Origin: Anaerolineales bacterium
GTDB lineage: Bacteria; Chloroflexota; Anaerolineae; Anaerolineales; UBA6663
Direction: 5' to 3'
DNA: 37,654 bases
NCBI GenBank assembly: GCA_020850595.1
Contig: JADZEK010000078.1
Span: 1-37,654 of the forward strand
Part shown: positions 1 to 7,470 of the stretch, in pieces
Numbering within the stretch: position 1 is the first letter of the stretch
Layout: every line of letters begins with the position of its first letter
Program-made: the position numbers and the translations under genes
The notes under the pieces: generated by a model
What the model was told of the DNA's origin: nothing
Seen by the model: the letters and a program-made list of their open reading frames with translations, nothing else
Databases searched by the model: none

Positions 1-67
1 ATGGCTCACCTCCTGAATAGGTCCGCCCAGGGTACCGCATCTTACTCCCGTTGCCTGACGGCCGCTG

Positions 68-90
68 CCGCCCATTTTCGGCGGGTTTTT
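68..90 (+). terminator. Intrinsic terminator of a gene outside the window
   Basis: CCGCC at 68-72 pairs with GGCGG at 80-84 across a 7-nt loop, and TTTTT follows at 86-90. This is the usual intrinsic terminator layout on the plus strand. It should end a transcript coming from before base 1, so the cupredoxin gene that starts at 125 is probably transcribed separately. Bases 1-67 hold no gene I can recognise. Confidence 0.6.
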
Positions 91-124
91 GCCCCATCCC
101 CCAATTCGCCAGCAGTATCTTGCC

Positions 125-559
125 ATGCAAACATATCGTCTGCTGCGAGTCGCCCTGGCAGTGGCTGGTCTGTTGGGGGCCTGTTCCGGCGCGGCCCCGA
201 CCGCCGCGCCCCTCGCCGTGACCGTGCAGGCTTTCCAGATGACCTACCAGCCGCCTACGCTGGAACTGCAGGCCGGTCAGCCGGTCAAGCTCACGCTTCA
301 GAATGACGATGTGGTTGACCACGACTTCAGCATTCAGACCATCCCGTTGGAGATGATGAGCGCCACGCCGGAGCCGATGGCCGGTCACGATATGACGCAC
401 GTCGCCGACCAGCCGGAACTGCACGTTAGCGCCTTAAGCAACACCGCGGGCACGGTGGAGTTTACGCCCACCACGCCGGGCACGTATGTGTACTTCTGCA
501 CCGTGGCCGGGCACCAAGCAGCCGGAATGCAGGGGACGCTGGTGGTCACGGCGCCGTAG
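125..559 (+). CDS. Cupredoxin-domain lipoprotein (blue-copper-like)
   Basis: A 144-residue exported protein. The N-terminus is a lipoprotein signal with lipobox L-G-A-C and lipidation at Cys20. The rest is one cupredoxin fold with a full type-1 copper ligand set: His66 in the VDHDF segment, then Cys125, His130 and Met135 in the C-terminal YFCTVAGHQAAGM loop. It probably carries electrons or binds copper on the outer face of the membrane. Between the first His and the C-terminal loop is an unusual Met/His-rich stretch (Met77, Met78, Met85, His88, Met90, His92). The start at 125 is chosen because the signal peptide begins there; an ATG at 89 would add 12 residues ahead of it. No Shine-Dalgarno sequence is obvious. 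It stands alone between two terminators, so the redox partner is not evident. Confidence 0.85.
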   Translation: MQTYRLLRVALAVAGLLGACSGAAPTAAPLAVTVQAFQMTYQPPTLELQAGQPVKLTLQNDDVVDHDFSIQTIPLEMMSATPEPMAGHDMTHVADQPELHVSALSNTAGTVEFTPTTPGTYVYFCTVAGHQAAGMQGTLVVTAP

Positions 560-590
560 CGAACGGGGACAGCCGGTTGCCGGCAGTCAG

Positions 591-620
591 CATAAAACGC
601 GGCGCTTCCCTTGAAGCGCC
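591..620. terminator. Hairpin terminator between convergent genes
   Basis: GGCGCTTC (601-608) and GAAGCGCC (613-620) form a perfect 8-bp stem with a 4-nt loop. Read on the minus strand it is followed by a short T-rich tail (complement of 591-600), so it suits the minus-strand gene ending at 663. It also lies 41 nt past the plus-strand cupredoxin stop, so it may act in both directions. Confidence 0.6.
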
Positions 621-662
621 ACGTTCCGATTCCCGCAACTGTGTCCGGTGCTCAACAGATCG

Positions 663-1118
663 CTAATACTTGACCAGTTCCGCGATCATCTCGCGGGTCA
701 GGCGGGCGGCCAGATGCTTGGGGCCGCTGGCATCGGCGGTCAGAAACGGCAGCGAGATTTCCGTTGACTCTTGCGTCTTCAGCTCGTCAAGCGCCAGGCG
801 CGAGGCCTGCACGATGCGGTCGTAGGCCAGTTTGTCGTCGGCCACCCGGATGCCGGTCTGCTCGAACGCCTGATTCAGCAGCCAGTGGATGACCACCCGC
901 CATTCTCGGTCAGCCGGCTCGGCGCGCAGGGCGGGCGCGCTCACCGGGCGCGGCGCGCTTGGCCGGCGCGGCGCGGTCACCGGTGGCGGCACGGTCACCG
1001 GCGGCGGCACGGGCGGCACATCATCGGCGCGGCGGCGCAGATACAGGCCCAGCCCATAAGCCACGCCAATCACCACGAGCACGACCACCACAGCCAGAAC
1101 GGCAATCTCAAACGCCAT
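663..1118 (-). CDS. Small single-pass membrane protein, unknown function
   Basis: A 151-residue protein I do not recognise. Residues 3-25 form one strongly hydrophobic Val/Ile-rich helix, followed by Arg residues (cytoplasmic side), a Pro/Val/Thr/Arg-rich linker to about residue 75, and a compact soluble C-terminal domain of about 75 residues with no motif known to me. The start at 1118 is favoured over 1166 because AAAGG sits 8 nt upstream and the hydrophobic helix begins at once; the extra 16 residues of the longer form look unlike a coding start. It has its own promoter (1187-1215) and a terminator after it, so it is probably monocistronic, although it follows queG on the same strand. Confidence 0.7.
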   Translation of the reverse strand: MAFEIAVLAVVVVLVVIGVAYGLGLYLRRRADDVPPVPPPVTVPPPVTAPRRPSAPRPVSAPALRAEPADREWRVVIHWLLNQAFEQTGIRVADDKLAYDRIVQASRLALDELKTQESTEISLPFLTADASGPKHLAARLTREMIAELVKY

Positions 1119-1186
1119 GCGGTTACCTTTGCGCAGCGGCGGGTTGGTAGCCCCGCCCCACAACACCGATTGGACGGTCTCGCCCC

Positions 1187-1215
1187 AGTGTAGGCAAATT
1201 GGCGGCCGGTGACAA
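1187..1215 (-). promoter_or_regulatory. Sigma-70-type promoter for the gene at 663-1118
   Basis: On the minus strand TTGTCA (1215-1210) is followed after exactly 17 nt by TACACT (1192-1187). These match the -35 and -10 consensus at five and four positions. Transcription would start near 1180, giving a 5' leader of about 60 nt that contains the AAAGG ribosome site. Confidence 0.6.
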
Positions 1216-1226
1216 GTGGCCGGAGG

Positions 1227-2387
1227 TTAGAGTTGGATAATTGCCAGTTCGGCCAGGGTTTGGCGCAAATCCTCGGCGGCGGCCGGGTCGCTTTCAACCG
1301 CCAGCGTTGCTTCCAGAGCCGGGGCGGCGGCCGGCCCCTGCAGGCGGGCCAGCGCCCACCCGGCGTGGCCGCGCACCGGCGGGGCCGGGTCACGCAGCAG
1401 CGCCGCTAACTGGGGGGCCAGCGCGTGCTGGCCCCCATTGGCCGTCGCCACGCAGGCGTTGCGCACCAGTTGGTCACGCCCCGCCCGCGCCAGCGCCGAC
1501 CCCGCGAAACGTTCCGCAAAACGCTCCGGCGTCAGCGCCAGCAGGTCGGCCAGCAGCGGCGCGGCACGCTCCACCTCGCCCGGATAGAACGCCGTCTCCT
1601 GGGTCTGGATAGCGAAGCGCTGCCAGGGACACACTTCCTGGCATACGTCGCAGCCGAACACCCAGTTGCCCATCAGCGGCCGGAGCGCCCGGTCGAGCCA
1701 GCCGGGGTGCTCGATGGTCAAATAGCTGATGCAGCGGCGCGCGTCGAGCACGTATGGGCGCGGGAAGGCCGCCGTTGGGCAGGCCGTCAGGCAGCGCGCG
1801 CAGCGGCCGCATAGGCTCGCCGCGCCCGGCTGGTCGTACTCATCAAACGCCAGTGTGGTCGCCAGCACGCCGAGGAAGAAATCGCTGCCGCGCCGGGGGT
1901 GAATCAGCAGCGTGTTCTTGCCCGTGAAGCCCAGCCCGGCCTGTTGGGCGTGGCTGCGCTCCAACAGAGCGCTGGTGTCCACGCACGGCTTGCTGAAGCT
2001 CTCCGGCCCGGCCTCGGCCTTGAGCCACAGGCCCAGCGCCTTCAGGCGCTGCGTCATCAGCCGGTGATAGTCTGCCCCCCAGGCGTAGGTGGCGATGCGG
2101 CCCCGCGCCGGGTCGTTCAGCGCCTCCGGCGGCAGTCGCAGCGCGTGATAGTCCAGCCCGACCAGCACCAGCGCCCGCGCGCCCGGCAGCAGCACGTTCA
2201 GGTCGCGGTGGCGCGCCAGGCGGTAGGGCCGCGCCAGATACTCCATCGCGCCGTGGTAGCCCGCCGCCAGCCAATCGAACAGCGCCAGCAGATGCGGCGA
2301 CGGCGCGGCCGGAGTGATGCCCACCAGGTTGAAGCCGAGGGCGGCCGCCTGGGCCTTGATCCGCGCGGCCGAGCCAGGGCGTGTCAA
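1227..2387 (-). CDS. queG: Epoxyqueuosine reductase QueG
   Basis: Cobalamin- and Fe-S-dependent enzyme that reduces epoxyqueuosine to queuosine in tRNA wobble position 34, the last step of queuosine synthesis. The 386-residue protein has the family's layout. Asp137 in the VDTSALLER segment matches the conserved catalytic aspartate, with GFTGKNT next to it. Two ferredoxin-like clusters follow, Cys193/196/199/203 and Cys246/249/253. The C-terminal hundred residues are HEAT-like, as in many QueG proteins. The start is TTG at 2387, and TTGA overlaps the stop of the AMMECR1 gene, pointing to translational coupling. It is the last gene of the flavin reductase-AMMECR1-queG operon. No other queuosine gene is in the window. 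Confidence 0.93.
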   Translation of the reverse strand: MTRPGSAARIKAQAAALGFNLVGITPAAPSPHLLALFDWLAAGYHGAMEYLARPYRLARHRDLNVLLPGARALVLVGLDYHALRLPPEALNDPARGRIATYAWGADYHRLMTQRLKALGLWLKAEAGPESFSKPCVDTSALLERSHAQQAGLGFTGKNTLLIHPRRGSDFFLGVLATTLAFDEYDQPGAASLCGRCARCLTACPTAAFPRPYVLDARRCISYLTIEHPGWLDRALRPLMGNWVFGCDVCQEVCPWQRFAIQTQETAFYPGEVERAAPLLADLLALTPERFAERFAGSALARAGRDQLVRNACVATANGGQHALAPQLAALLRDPAPPVRGHAGWALARLQGPAAAPALEATLAVESDPAAAEDLRQTLAELAIIQL

Positions 2388-2983
2388 GCCGGGCCTGGCG
2401 GTTGCGGCGGCTGGGCTTCGGCGAAGCTGAGAACCTGGTAGGTCTCCACCGGCAGGTGCGCCCGCCGCCAGGCTTGCGGCCGCAGGCCGAGCTTATCGCA
2501 CAGCAGGTCGAGGAACTGCTCCGCGCTCTCCACGCGCTCCCACACTTGCGGCAGGAACGTCGCGCGGCGCTGGCCCTGATGCAGCACCACGCCGTCCACG
2601 TGCGGGCGCAGTTTGCCCGGCAGCTCAGCGCTGTCGGCATAGGCCAGCGGCTGTGGCTCGGTGAGCACGGAAATTTCGATGGCGATGGACGACACCTCGG
2701 CTGGCGTCACCGGCAGGAAGCGTGGGTCGTTTAGCGCCGCCTGAGCGGCGTGCAGTTGCACGTCGGCATACAGGGCGCGCTCGGCGTGCAGCCCGCCGAT
2801 GCACCCGCGCAGCCGCCCGGCCTCGGTCAGGGTCACGAAACTGGTTCCGCGGGCTTGCAGGGCGGGCGTCAGGCTGGCGGCGGCCACCGGCGGCGGGTTG
2901 GCTTGCGCGGCAGCGGCCACCAGCGCGGCTCGCGCCAGGTGCAGCAGGGTTTCTTGCTCGGCGGCGGAGAGCGGCGCAGACAT
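2384..2983 (-). CDS. AMMECR1-domain protein (AmmeMemoRadiSam protein A)
   Basis: A 199-residue protein spanning one AMMECR1 domain. The hallmark LRGCIGG is at residues 58-64, followed by the DPRF-P segment and the SIAIEISVL strand. In many bacteria this domain belongs to the AmmeMemoRadiSam set (AMMECR1, Memo and a radical SAM protein), whose biochemical role is not settled. Neither Memo nor the radical SAM partner is adjacent here. A strong ribosome site (GAGGAGG, about 7 nt upstream) fixes the start at 2983. It lies 23 nt after the flavin reductase and overlaps queG by 4 nt, so the three are probably co-expressed. Confidence 0.9.
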   Translation of the reverse strand: MSAPLSAAEQETLLHLARAALVAAAAQANPPPVAAASLTPALQARGTSFVTLTEAGRLRGCIGGLHAERALYADVQLHAAQAALNDPRFLPVTPAEVSSIAIEISVLTEPQPLAYADSAELPGKLRPHVDGVVLHQGQRRATFLPQVWERVESAEQFLDLLCDKLGLRPQAWRRAHLPVETYQVLSFAEAQPPQPPGPA

Positions 2984-3006
2984 TCCGGCCTCCTCGCGGG
3001 CGCGCC

Positions 3007-3531
3007 TCAGGCTAGGCGGCGGTACCCGCGGTTGTAGTAGATCAGCGGCCTCTCACCCGTGTCGGCGGGCGTGTCGTCGTCGCCGAACACCGGGCCGACC
3101 GTGCCCACGCCCGCATCCACCACCTCGCCGATGAAGATGGTGTGATTGCCCGCGGGGTGCGAGGCCACCACGCGGCAGTCCAGGTGGCCGATGTTCTCCG
3201 CCAGGATGGGCGCGCCGGTGACGGTGCTGTACAGCGCCAACCCCTCAAAGCGGTCGGTATTTTCAGTGTCGCGCCCGGCGAAGCGGTCGGAGATCCACTC
3301 TTGCCCCTCGCGCAAGAACGAGAGCGCGAAGCACCCCGAATGCAGGATCAGCGCGTGGGTGCGCACGTTGTTCTCGATGCTGGCCAGCACCAGCGGCGGG
3401 TCGAGCGCGACAGACGCGAACGAGTTCACGGTCATGCCGTGGGCGTAGTCGTGGCTGCGGCTGGTCAAGATCGTAACGCCGGTCGGCCAATGCCGCATGA
3501 CGGCGCGCAGAGTATCAGGATCGGTGGGCAT
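3007..3531 (-). CDS. Flavin reductase family protein (FMN-binding split barrel)
   Basis: A 174-residue protein of the flavin-reductase-like FMN-binding family, which reduces free FMN/FAD with NAD(P)H or acts as the reductase of a two-component monooxygenase. The family's features are visible: an opening MPTDPDTLRAVMRHWPTGV segment, the MTVNSFASVALDPPLVL core, and a C-terminal ending in YYNRGYRRL. An ATG at 3546 gives a longer form, but a -10 element (TATGAT, 3547-3542) overlaps that codon, so translation most likely starts at 3531 on a near-leaderless mRNA; family members also typically start at this point. It is the first gene of an operon with AMMECR1 and queG. Its electron acceptor is unknown; the divergent MpaB-type oxygenase is a possible but unproven partner. 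Confidence 0.88.
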   Translation of the reverse strand: MPTDPDTLRAVMRHWPTGVTILTSRSHDYAHGMTVNSFASVALDPPLVLASIENNVRTHALILHSGCFALSFLREGQEWISDRFAGRDTENTDRFEGLALYSTVTGAPILAENIGHLDCRVVASHPAGNHTIFIGEVVDAGVGTVGPVFGDDDTPADTGERPLIYYNRGYRRLA

Positions 3532-3541
3532 AGTTACGCGG

Positions 3542-3571
3542 ATCATAGCCCCGCCGGGGCCGCGTCGTCAA
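3542..3571 (-). promoter_or_regulatory. Promoter of the flavin reductase-AMMECR1-queG operon
   Basis: TTGACG (3571-3566), an 18-nt spacer and TATGAT (3547-3542) on the minus strand. The expected start of transcription, near 3535, lies only about four bases before the ATG at 3531. This argues for that start codon and against the ATG at 3546. Confidence 0.65.
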
Positions 3572-3624
3572 GGCTGCCGCTGGCTATCCGCCCAAAAGGA
3601 CAGGCTGCCACCACCGTTCGACCT

Positions 3625-3644
3625 TTAAGCACTCAGGTGCTTAA
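3625..3644. promoter_or_regulatory. Perfect palindrome, candidate operator
   Basis: TTAAGCAC-TCAG-GTGCTTAA is a perfect 8-bp inverted repeat with a 4-nt centre, in the 226-bp divergent region between the flavin reductase and the MpaB-type gene. Its AT-rich ends stand out in a GC-rich region. It has no T tail and lies about 54 bp upstream of the minus-strand -35, so it looks more like a dimeric regulator site than a terminator. The regulator is unknown. Confidence 0.45.
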
Positions 3645-3720
3645 TGTTGCGGTTCCAGGCCGTCGGGCCGCGGCCGAAGCAGACATAGACTGTCAACAAT
3701 GGAAGCCGCGCCACGCTCGC

Positions 3721-3728
3721 GGTAGAAT
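3721..3728 (+). promoter_or_regulatory. Possible -10 element before the MpaB-type gene
   Basis: GGTAGAAT, 29 nt before the ATG at 3758. The same octamer, or GGTAAAAT, precedes three other genes in the window. There is no convincing -35 hexamer at 16-18 nt, so this is tentative. Confidence 0.4.
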
Positions 3729-3757
3729 TCACAAACGAGCCGTAGGGTGCTCAAACG

Positions 3758-4597
3758 ATGCTGCTGACGCCCATTTCTCCCGCTGACCGCCTCTTCTCGC
3801 CCGACTCACTGTTCTGGCAGATCAACCGCGAGAGCCTCATGGTGCTCTCCGGCCCGCGCGCCCTGTTGCTCGAGCTGGCGCACCCGCTTGTCGCCCAGGG
3901 CGTGGCCGATCACAGTAACTTTCGCGCGCGCCCGCTGGGCCGGCTGTTCCGCACCGTCGGCGTCATGACCGCCCTCAACTTCGAGCCGCGCGCCCAGGCC
4001 GGTGCGGCCGTCAAGCACACCCGCGTGTGCCATGCCCGCGTGCGCGGCGCGCTGCCCCACGACGTTGGCCCCTACCTGGCGGGCACGCCCTACCGCGGCG
4101 ACGACCCGCTGCTCCAGCTCTGGGTGCTGGCCACCCTGCTCGACTCAGTGCTCGTCGCCTACGCCCACCTCGTTCGCCCGCTGACCGAAGCGGAGAAGCA
4201 CGCTTACTACGCGGTTGGCCGGCGGCTGGGCCGCGCCTTTGGCATCCCGGCCGACCTCCTGCCGCCCACCTACGCCGACTTTGAGTGTTACGTCGCCGCC
4301 ATGCTCGACAGCGACGCGCTGACTGTCGGCCCCGCGGCGCGCGCCGTGGTGCAAGCGCTCTTCGCGCCCGTGCTGCTCGGCCCGGCCATCCGGCTGTCGA
4401 GCTTCATCAGCCTCGGCCTAACGCCCCCCCGCCTGCGCGCCGCCTTTGGCCTGCCGTGGAGCGCCGCCCACGAGCGGCGCTTCCAGCAGTTGGGAGCGCT
4501 CTCGCGGCGGCTGCGCCCGTTCACGCCCGACCCGCTCTGCGTGCACCCGCAGGCGCTGCTGGCCGAGTGGCGCCTGCGCCGGGCGTCACCGAACTAA
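3758..4597 (+). CDS. Oxygenase MpaB family protein (DUF2236)
   Basis: A 279-residue protein of the DUF2236 family, whose characterised members (latex-clearing protein, MpaB, cyclodipeptide oxidases) are haem b oxygenases. Family signatures are visible: the N-terminal GPRALLLELAHPLVAQGVADHS region with the conserved His residues, a histidine in the central TRVCHARVRG segment, and the helical LLDSVLVAYAHLVRPLT segment. There is no signal peptide, so it should be cytoplasmic. The substrate cannot be told from sequence. It is divergent from the flavin reductase operon and followed 163 nt later by a radical SAM gene on the same strand. Confidence 0.85.
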   Translation: MLLTPISPADRLFSPDSLFWQINRESLMVLSGPRALLLELAHPLVAQGVADHSNFRARPLGRLFRTVGVMTALNFEPRAQAGAAVKHTRVCHARVRGALPHDVGPYLAGTPYRGDDPLLQLWVLATLLDSVLVAYAHLVRPLTEAEKHAYYAVGRRLGRAFGIPADLLPPTYADFECYVAAMLDSDALTVGPAARAVVQALFAPVLLGPAIRLSSFISLGLTPPRLRAAFGLPWSAAHERRFQQLGALSRRLRPFTPDPLCVHPQALLAEWRLRRASPN

Positions 4598-4760
4598 GAC
4601 CGACGACCTTACAACTCAGGCGCTGAACAGGCCGGGCGCAGTGGGCGCTTGCGCGGTTTGCCCACCCGCCTGCTGTGCCTTTGGCCGACGGCGCGGCGAA
4701 AGAACAAGCCTGCTTGGGCGGCCGCCCCACTGCAGCATTGTTCAGTCACGGAGGCCCCGC

Positions 4761-6206
4761 ATGAAAGTCAAACTGATCTTGCCCGCGCTCACCGAAGCCA
4801 CCAGCCCGTTCTGGCGGCCCATCAAGTACCACCTCTTCCCGCCGCTGGGCCTCGCCACGCTCGCGGGCTACCTCGACCCCGACGACGAGATTGACCTGCA
4901 AGACGAGCACGTCGAAACGCTGCGCCTCGACGACACGCCCGACCTGGTGGTCATCCAGGTCTACATCACCTCCGCCTTCCGCGCCTACGCCCTGGCCGAC
5001 CACTACCGCGCGCGCGGCGCCTACGTCTGCCTGGGCGGGCTGCACGTCACCTCCCTGCCGGACGAAGCCGCCGCCCACGCTGACACGATCTTCCTCGGCC
5101 CCGGCGAAGACATCTGGCCCGCCTTCCTGGCCGACTACCAGGCCGGCCATCCGCGTAAACGCTACGTCAGCCAGGTGCGCACGCTGCTGGGCCTGCCGCC
5201 CATCCGGCGCGACCTGATTAAGCGCCGTCTCTACCTCGTGCCCAACTCCATCGTCGTCTCGCGCGGCTGCCCGCACACCTGCGACTTCTGCTACAAAGAA
5301 GCCTTCTTCAAGGGCGGCCACTCCTTCTACACCCAGACCGTGGACGCCGCGCTGGCCGAGATCGAGCGGCTGCCCGGGCGGCACCTCTACTTCCTGGATG
5401 ACCACCTCTTCGGCAACCCGCGCTTCGCCGCCGCGCTGTTCGAGGGGATGCGCGGCATGGGCCGCTTGTGGCAGGCGGCGGGCACGGTCAAGAGCGTGCT
5501 CGCTCCCAAGCTGCTCGAGCTGGCCGTCGCCGGCGGCCTGCGCAGCCTGTTCGTCGGCTTCGAGACGGTGAGCCAGGCGAACCTGAAAGAGCACCACAAG
5601 TATCAGAACCTCAACCGCGACTACACCGCCGCCATCCGCCGCCTGCACGACCAGGGCGTCATGGTCAATGGCAGCTTCGTGTTCGGCATGGACGACGACG
5701 ACGAAGCCGTCTTCGACCGCACGGTGGATTGGGCGGTCACCCACGGCATCGAGACCGCCACCTTCCACATCCTGACGCCCTACCCGGACACCGAGCTTTA
5801 CAAGCGCATGGCGGCGCAGGGGCGCCTGCTGCACAGCCGCTGGGATGAGTACGACACGCGCCACGTGGTCTTTCGGCCCGCGCGCCTCGCGCCCGCCGCG
5901 CTGGAGGCCGGCTACTGGCGCGCCTACCGCGATTTCTACCGCTGGGGCAACATCTGGCGCAGCGCGGCCGCCAAGGCCAACGCGGTAGATCGCTTGCGCC
6001 ACATGGCCTACGCCGGGGGCTGGAAGAAGTTTGAGCCGGCTTGGGACTGGGTCATCCGCGCCAAGCAGGTGACGCACCTGCTGCCGTTCTTAGAGGAAAT
6101 TCTAGAGGCCTTCGGCAAGCGGCCGAACGCTCACGGCCAGGCCGCGACCAGCAGCAGCGCCGCCGCCGCGCCCACCAGCGCCCCGCCGATCACGTCCGAG
6201 AGGTAG
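4761..6206 (+). CDS. B12-binding-domain radical SAM protein
   Basis: A 481-residue class B radical SAM enzyme. Residues 1-150 have the cobalamin-binding-like Rossmann region (PPLGLATLAGYL near the start, CLGGLHVTSLPDEA further on). The iron-sulfur motif CxxxCxxC is Cys170-Cys174-Cys177 (CPHTCDFC). A TIM-barrel and a C-terminal helical extension follow. Such enzymes methylate or rearrange unactivated carbons; the substrate is unknown. The start at 4761 is set by GGAGG six nt upstream and by family alignment; an in-frame extension to 4446 runs back through the previous gene and is rejected. The last 25 codons lie antisense to the PAP2 gene, a 76-bp convergent overlap with an Ala/Ser/Pro tail that looks like read-through past a lost stop. 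Confidence 0.88.
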   Translation: MKVKLILPALTEATSPFWRPIKYHLFPPLGLATLAGYLDPDDEIDLQDEHVETLRLDDTPDLVVIQVYITSAFRAYALADHYRARGAYVCLGGLHVTSLPDEAAAHADTIFLGPGEDIWPAFLADYQAGHPRKRYVSQVRTLLGLPPIRRDLIKRRLYLVPNSIVVSRGCPHTCDFCYKEAFFKGGHSFYTQTVDAALAEIERLPGRHLYFLDDHLFGNPRFAAALFEGMRGMGRLWQAAGTVKSVLAPKLLELAVAGGLRSLFVGFETVSQANLKEHHKYQNLNRDYTAAIRRLHDQGVMVNGSFVFGMDDDDEAVFDRTVDWAVTHGIETATFHILTPYPDTELYKRMAAQGRLLHSRWDEYDTRHVVFRPARLAPAALEAGYWRAYRDFYRWGNIWRSAAAKANAVDRLRHMAYAGGWKKFEPAWDWVIRAKQVTHLLPFLEEILEAFGKRPNAHGQAATSSSAAAAPTSAPPITSER

Positions 6207-6664
6207 TGCACGCCCATCGCCACGCGGGCCAGCGCCACCAGCGGCGCCCAGGCCACCAGCAGAGCGGCGAACCAGCCCGGCCCCCAGGCGGCGGCCAGCA
6301 CCAGCAGCAGCGCCATGCGCGCCGCATGGCCGGAGGGGAAGGAGTGCGGGTCGGTGGCGCGGTAGAGCTTGCCCCACTCGCCCGCGGGCCGCTGGCGCTT
6401 GATGAGGCGCTTGATGGTCAGCACCACCACGGCCAGCCCCAAGATGCCCACGAACAGCCGCAGGGCCAGGTCTTTCCACTCCGGCGCGCCCCAGAACCAC
6501 ACCAGCGCCAGCCCCGCGCCCCAGAACCAGCTATCGCCGCTGTGCGCCAGCCCTATCGCGGCATAGCGCAGCGGGCCGGGCCGCTCGGCGTAGCGCAGCG
6601 CGTTAGACCAGCGCCTGTCGGCGGCCAGCAGGCGTTGGAAGTAAGTCGGCGGCGCGTCAGCCAT
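6131..6664 (-). CDS. PAP2-family phosphatase, membrane-bound
   Basis: A 177-residue integral membrane phosphatase of the PAP2 superfamily, which acts on lipid or polyprenyl phosphates or phosphorylated small molecules. All three signature motifs are present: Lys85 to Arg92-Pro93 (KRLIKRQRP), Ser111-Gly112-His113 (PSGH), and Arg147-x5-His153-x3-Asp157. About five transmembrane segments are visible. It is the last gene of the operon; its ATG overlaps the upstream nucleotidyltransferase stop by one base (TGATG), which indicates translational coupling. The 3' end overlaps the opposite-strand radical SAM gene by 76 bp. Confidence 0.9.
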   Translation of the reverse strand: MADAPPTYFQRLLAADRRWSNALRYAERPGPLRYAAIGLAHSGDSWFWGAGLALVWFWGAPEWKDLALRLFVGILGLAVVVLTIKRLIKRQRPAGEWGKLYRATDPHSFPSGHAARMALLLVLAAAWGPGWFAALLVAWAPLVALARVAMGVHYLSDVIGGALVGAAAALLLVAAWP

Positions 6665-7464
6665 CAGGCCACGGCCCGTTGCTGCGCCAGGTCACGCTGC
6701 ACCAGCTCGAACTGGTGGGGTTTGTCCACGTCCATGCCGGCCTCGGCGTTCGGGCAGCGCATGGCCCGCCCGCGGATTTGCAGGCGTTGCAGCGCGGCGT
6801 GCTCGGCGGCCGGGATGCTCATTTGCCCCAGCGCCATGCGCAGCAGCGTGCCGAAGCCGATGATAGCCGCCTGCCGCAAGACGTTCTTGCGCGCGGCGAT
6901 CAGCTCGTTCCAGGCCGGGCTGTAGTGGTTAACCAGCGCCGTCTGGATCAGCGTCATGTCGCCGCCGCAGAAGCGCCCCTCTTTAAGCGTGAAGTAGCTG
7001 CGGTGCGCGCCGGGGAAGCGCCGTTCCATGTCGGCCTCGGCGATGAGCGAGTAGTAAATCTCGTGATCGGTGGCGAAGGCCGTAGCCAGCGTCCAGTCCA
7101 CGCTCGCGGGTGTGATCGCCGGGATGTCGGAGCTGACCAGCAGCGCGTGGCGGCACTCCGGCTCGGCGGTCAGCACCGCCTTGACGCCCGCTTCCACGTT
7201 GCCCAGCAGCGAGCCGCTGTTGGGCAGGTAGCTGAGCGGCCGGGCGCAGGTGAAGGCGTGCGCGTCCGCCGGCAGGCCGACGACCACCACCCGCCCGATG
7301 CCGGCCGCGCCCGAGAGCGCGTCGAGCACCCATTGCAGCATCGGCCGGCCCGCGATCTCCAGCAGGGCCTTGTTGCGCCCCTGGGTCAGCGCGTAGAGCG
7401 GGTCGCTGGGGCGGGGGACGCCGCCCGCGGTGACCACGGCGGCGGTGAGCGGTGTGTCAGTCAT
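6664..7464 (-). CDS. MobA-like nucleotidyltransferase (NTP transferase)
   Basis: A 266-residue protein with the nucleotidyltransferase fold of the MobA/GlmU group. The N-terminal AAVVTAGG nucleotide loop is followed by NKALLEIAGRPMLQWVLDAL, and a metal-binding-type Asp lies in the SSDIPAI segment near residue 120. These enzymes join an NTP to a sugar phosphate, polyol phosphate or cofactor. The C-terminal half differs from MobA itself, so molybdopterin guanylylation is unlikely. It is co-transcribed between the 'quinate 5-dehydrogenase'-like gene (6-nt gap) and the PAP2 phosphatase (1-nt overlap). A role in activating a polar head group or polyol is conceivable, but this is inference. Confidence 0.82.
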   Translation of the reverse strand: MTDTPLTAAVVTAGGVPRPSDPLYALTQGRNKALLEIAGRPMLQWVLDALSGAAGIGRVVVVGLPADAHAFTCARPLSYLPNSGSLLGNVEAGVKAVLTAEPECRHALLVSSDIPAITPASVDWTLATAFATDHEIYYSLIAEADMERRFPGAHRSYFTLKEGRFCGGDMTLIQTALVNHYSPAWNELIAARKNVLRQAAIIGFGTLLRMALGQMSIPAAEHAALQRLQIRGRAMRCPNAEAGMDVDKPHQFELVQRDLAQQRAVA

Positions 7465-7470
7465 CGGCGG

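Noticed and set aside
4746..6077. A 443-codon minus-strand frame opposite the radical SAM gene
   Set aside because: The composition is that of an antisense shadow, and the plus strand carries the CxxxCxxC radical SAM motif and a good ribosome site.
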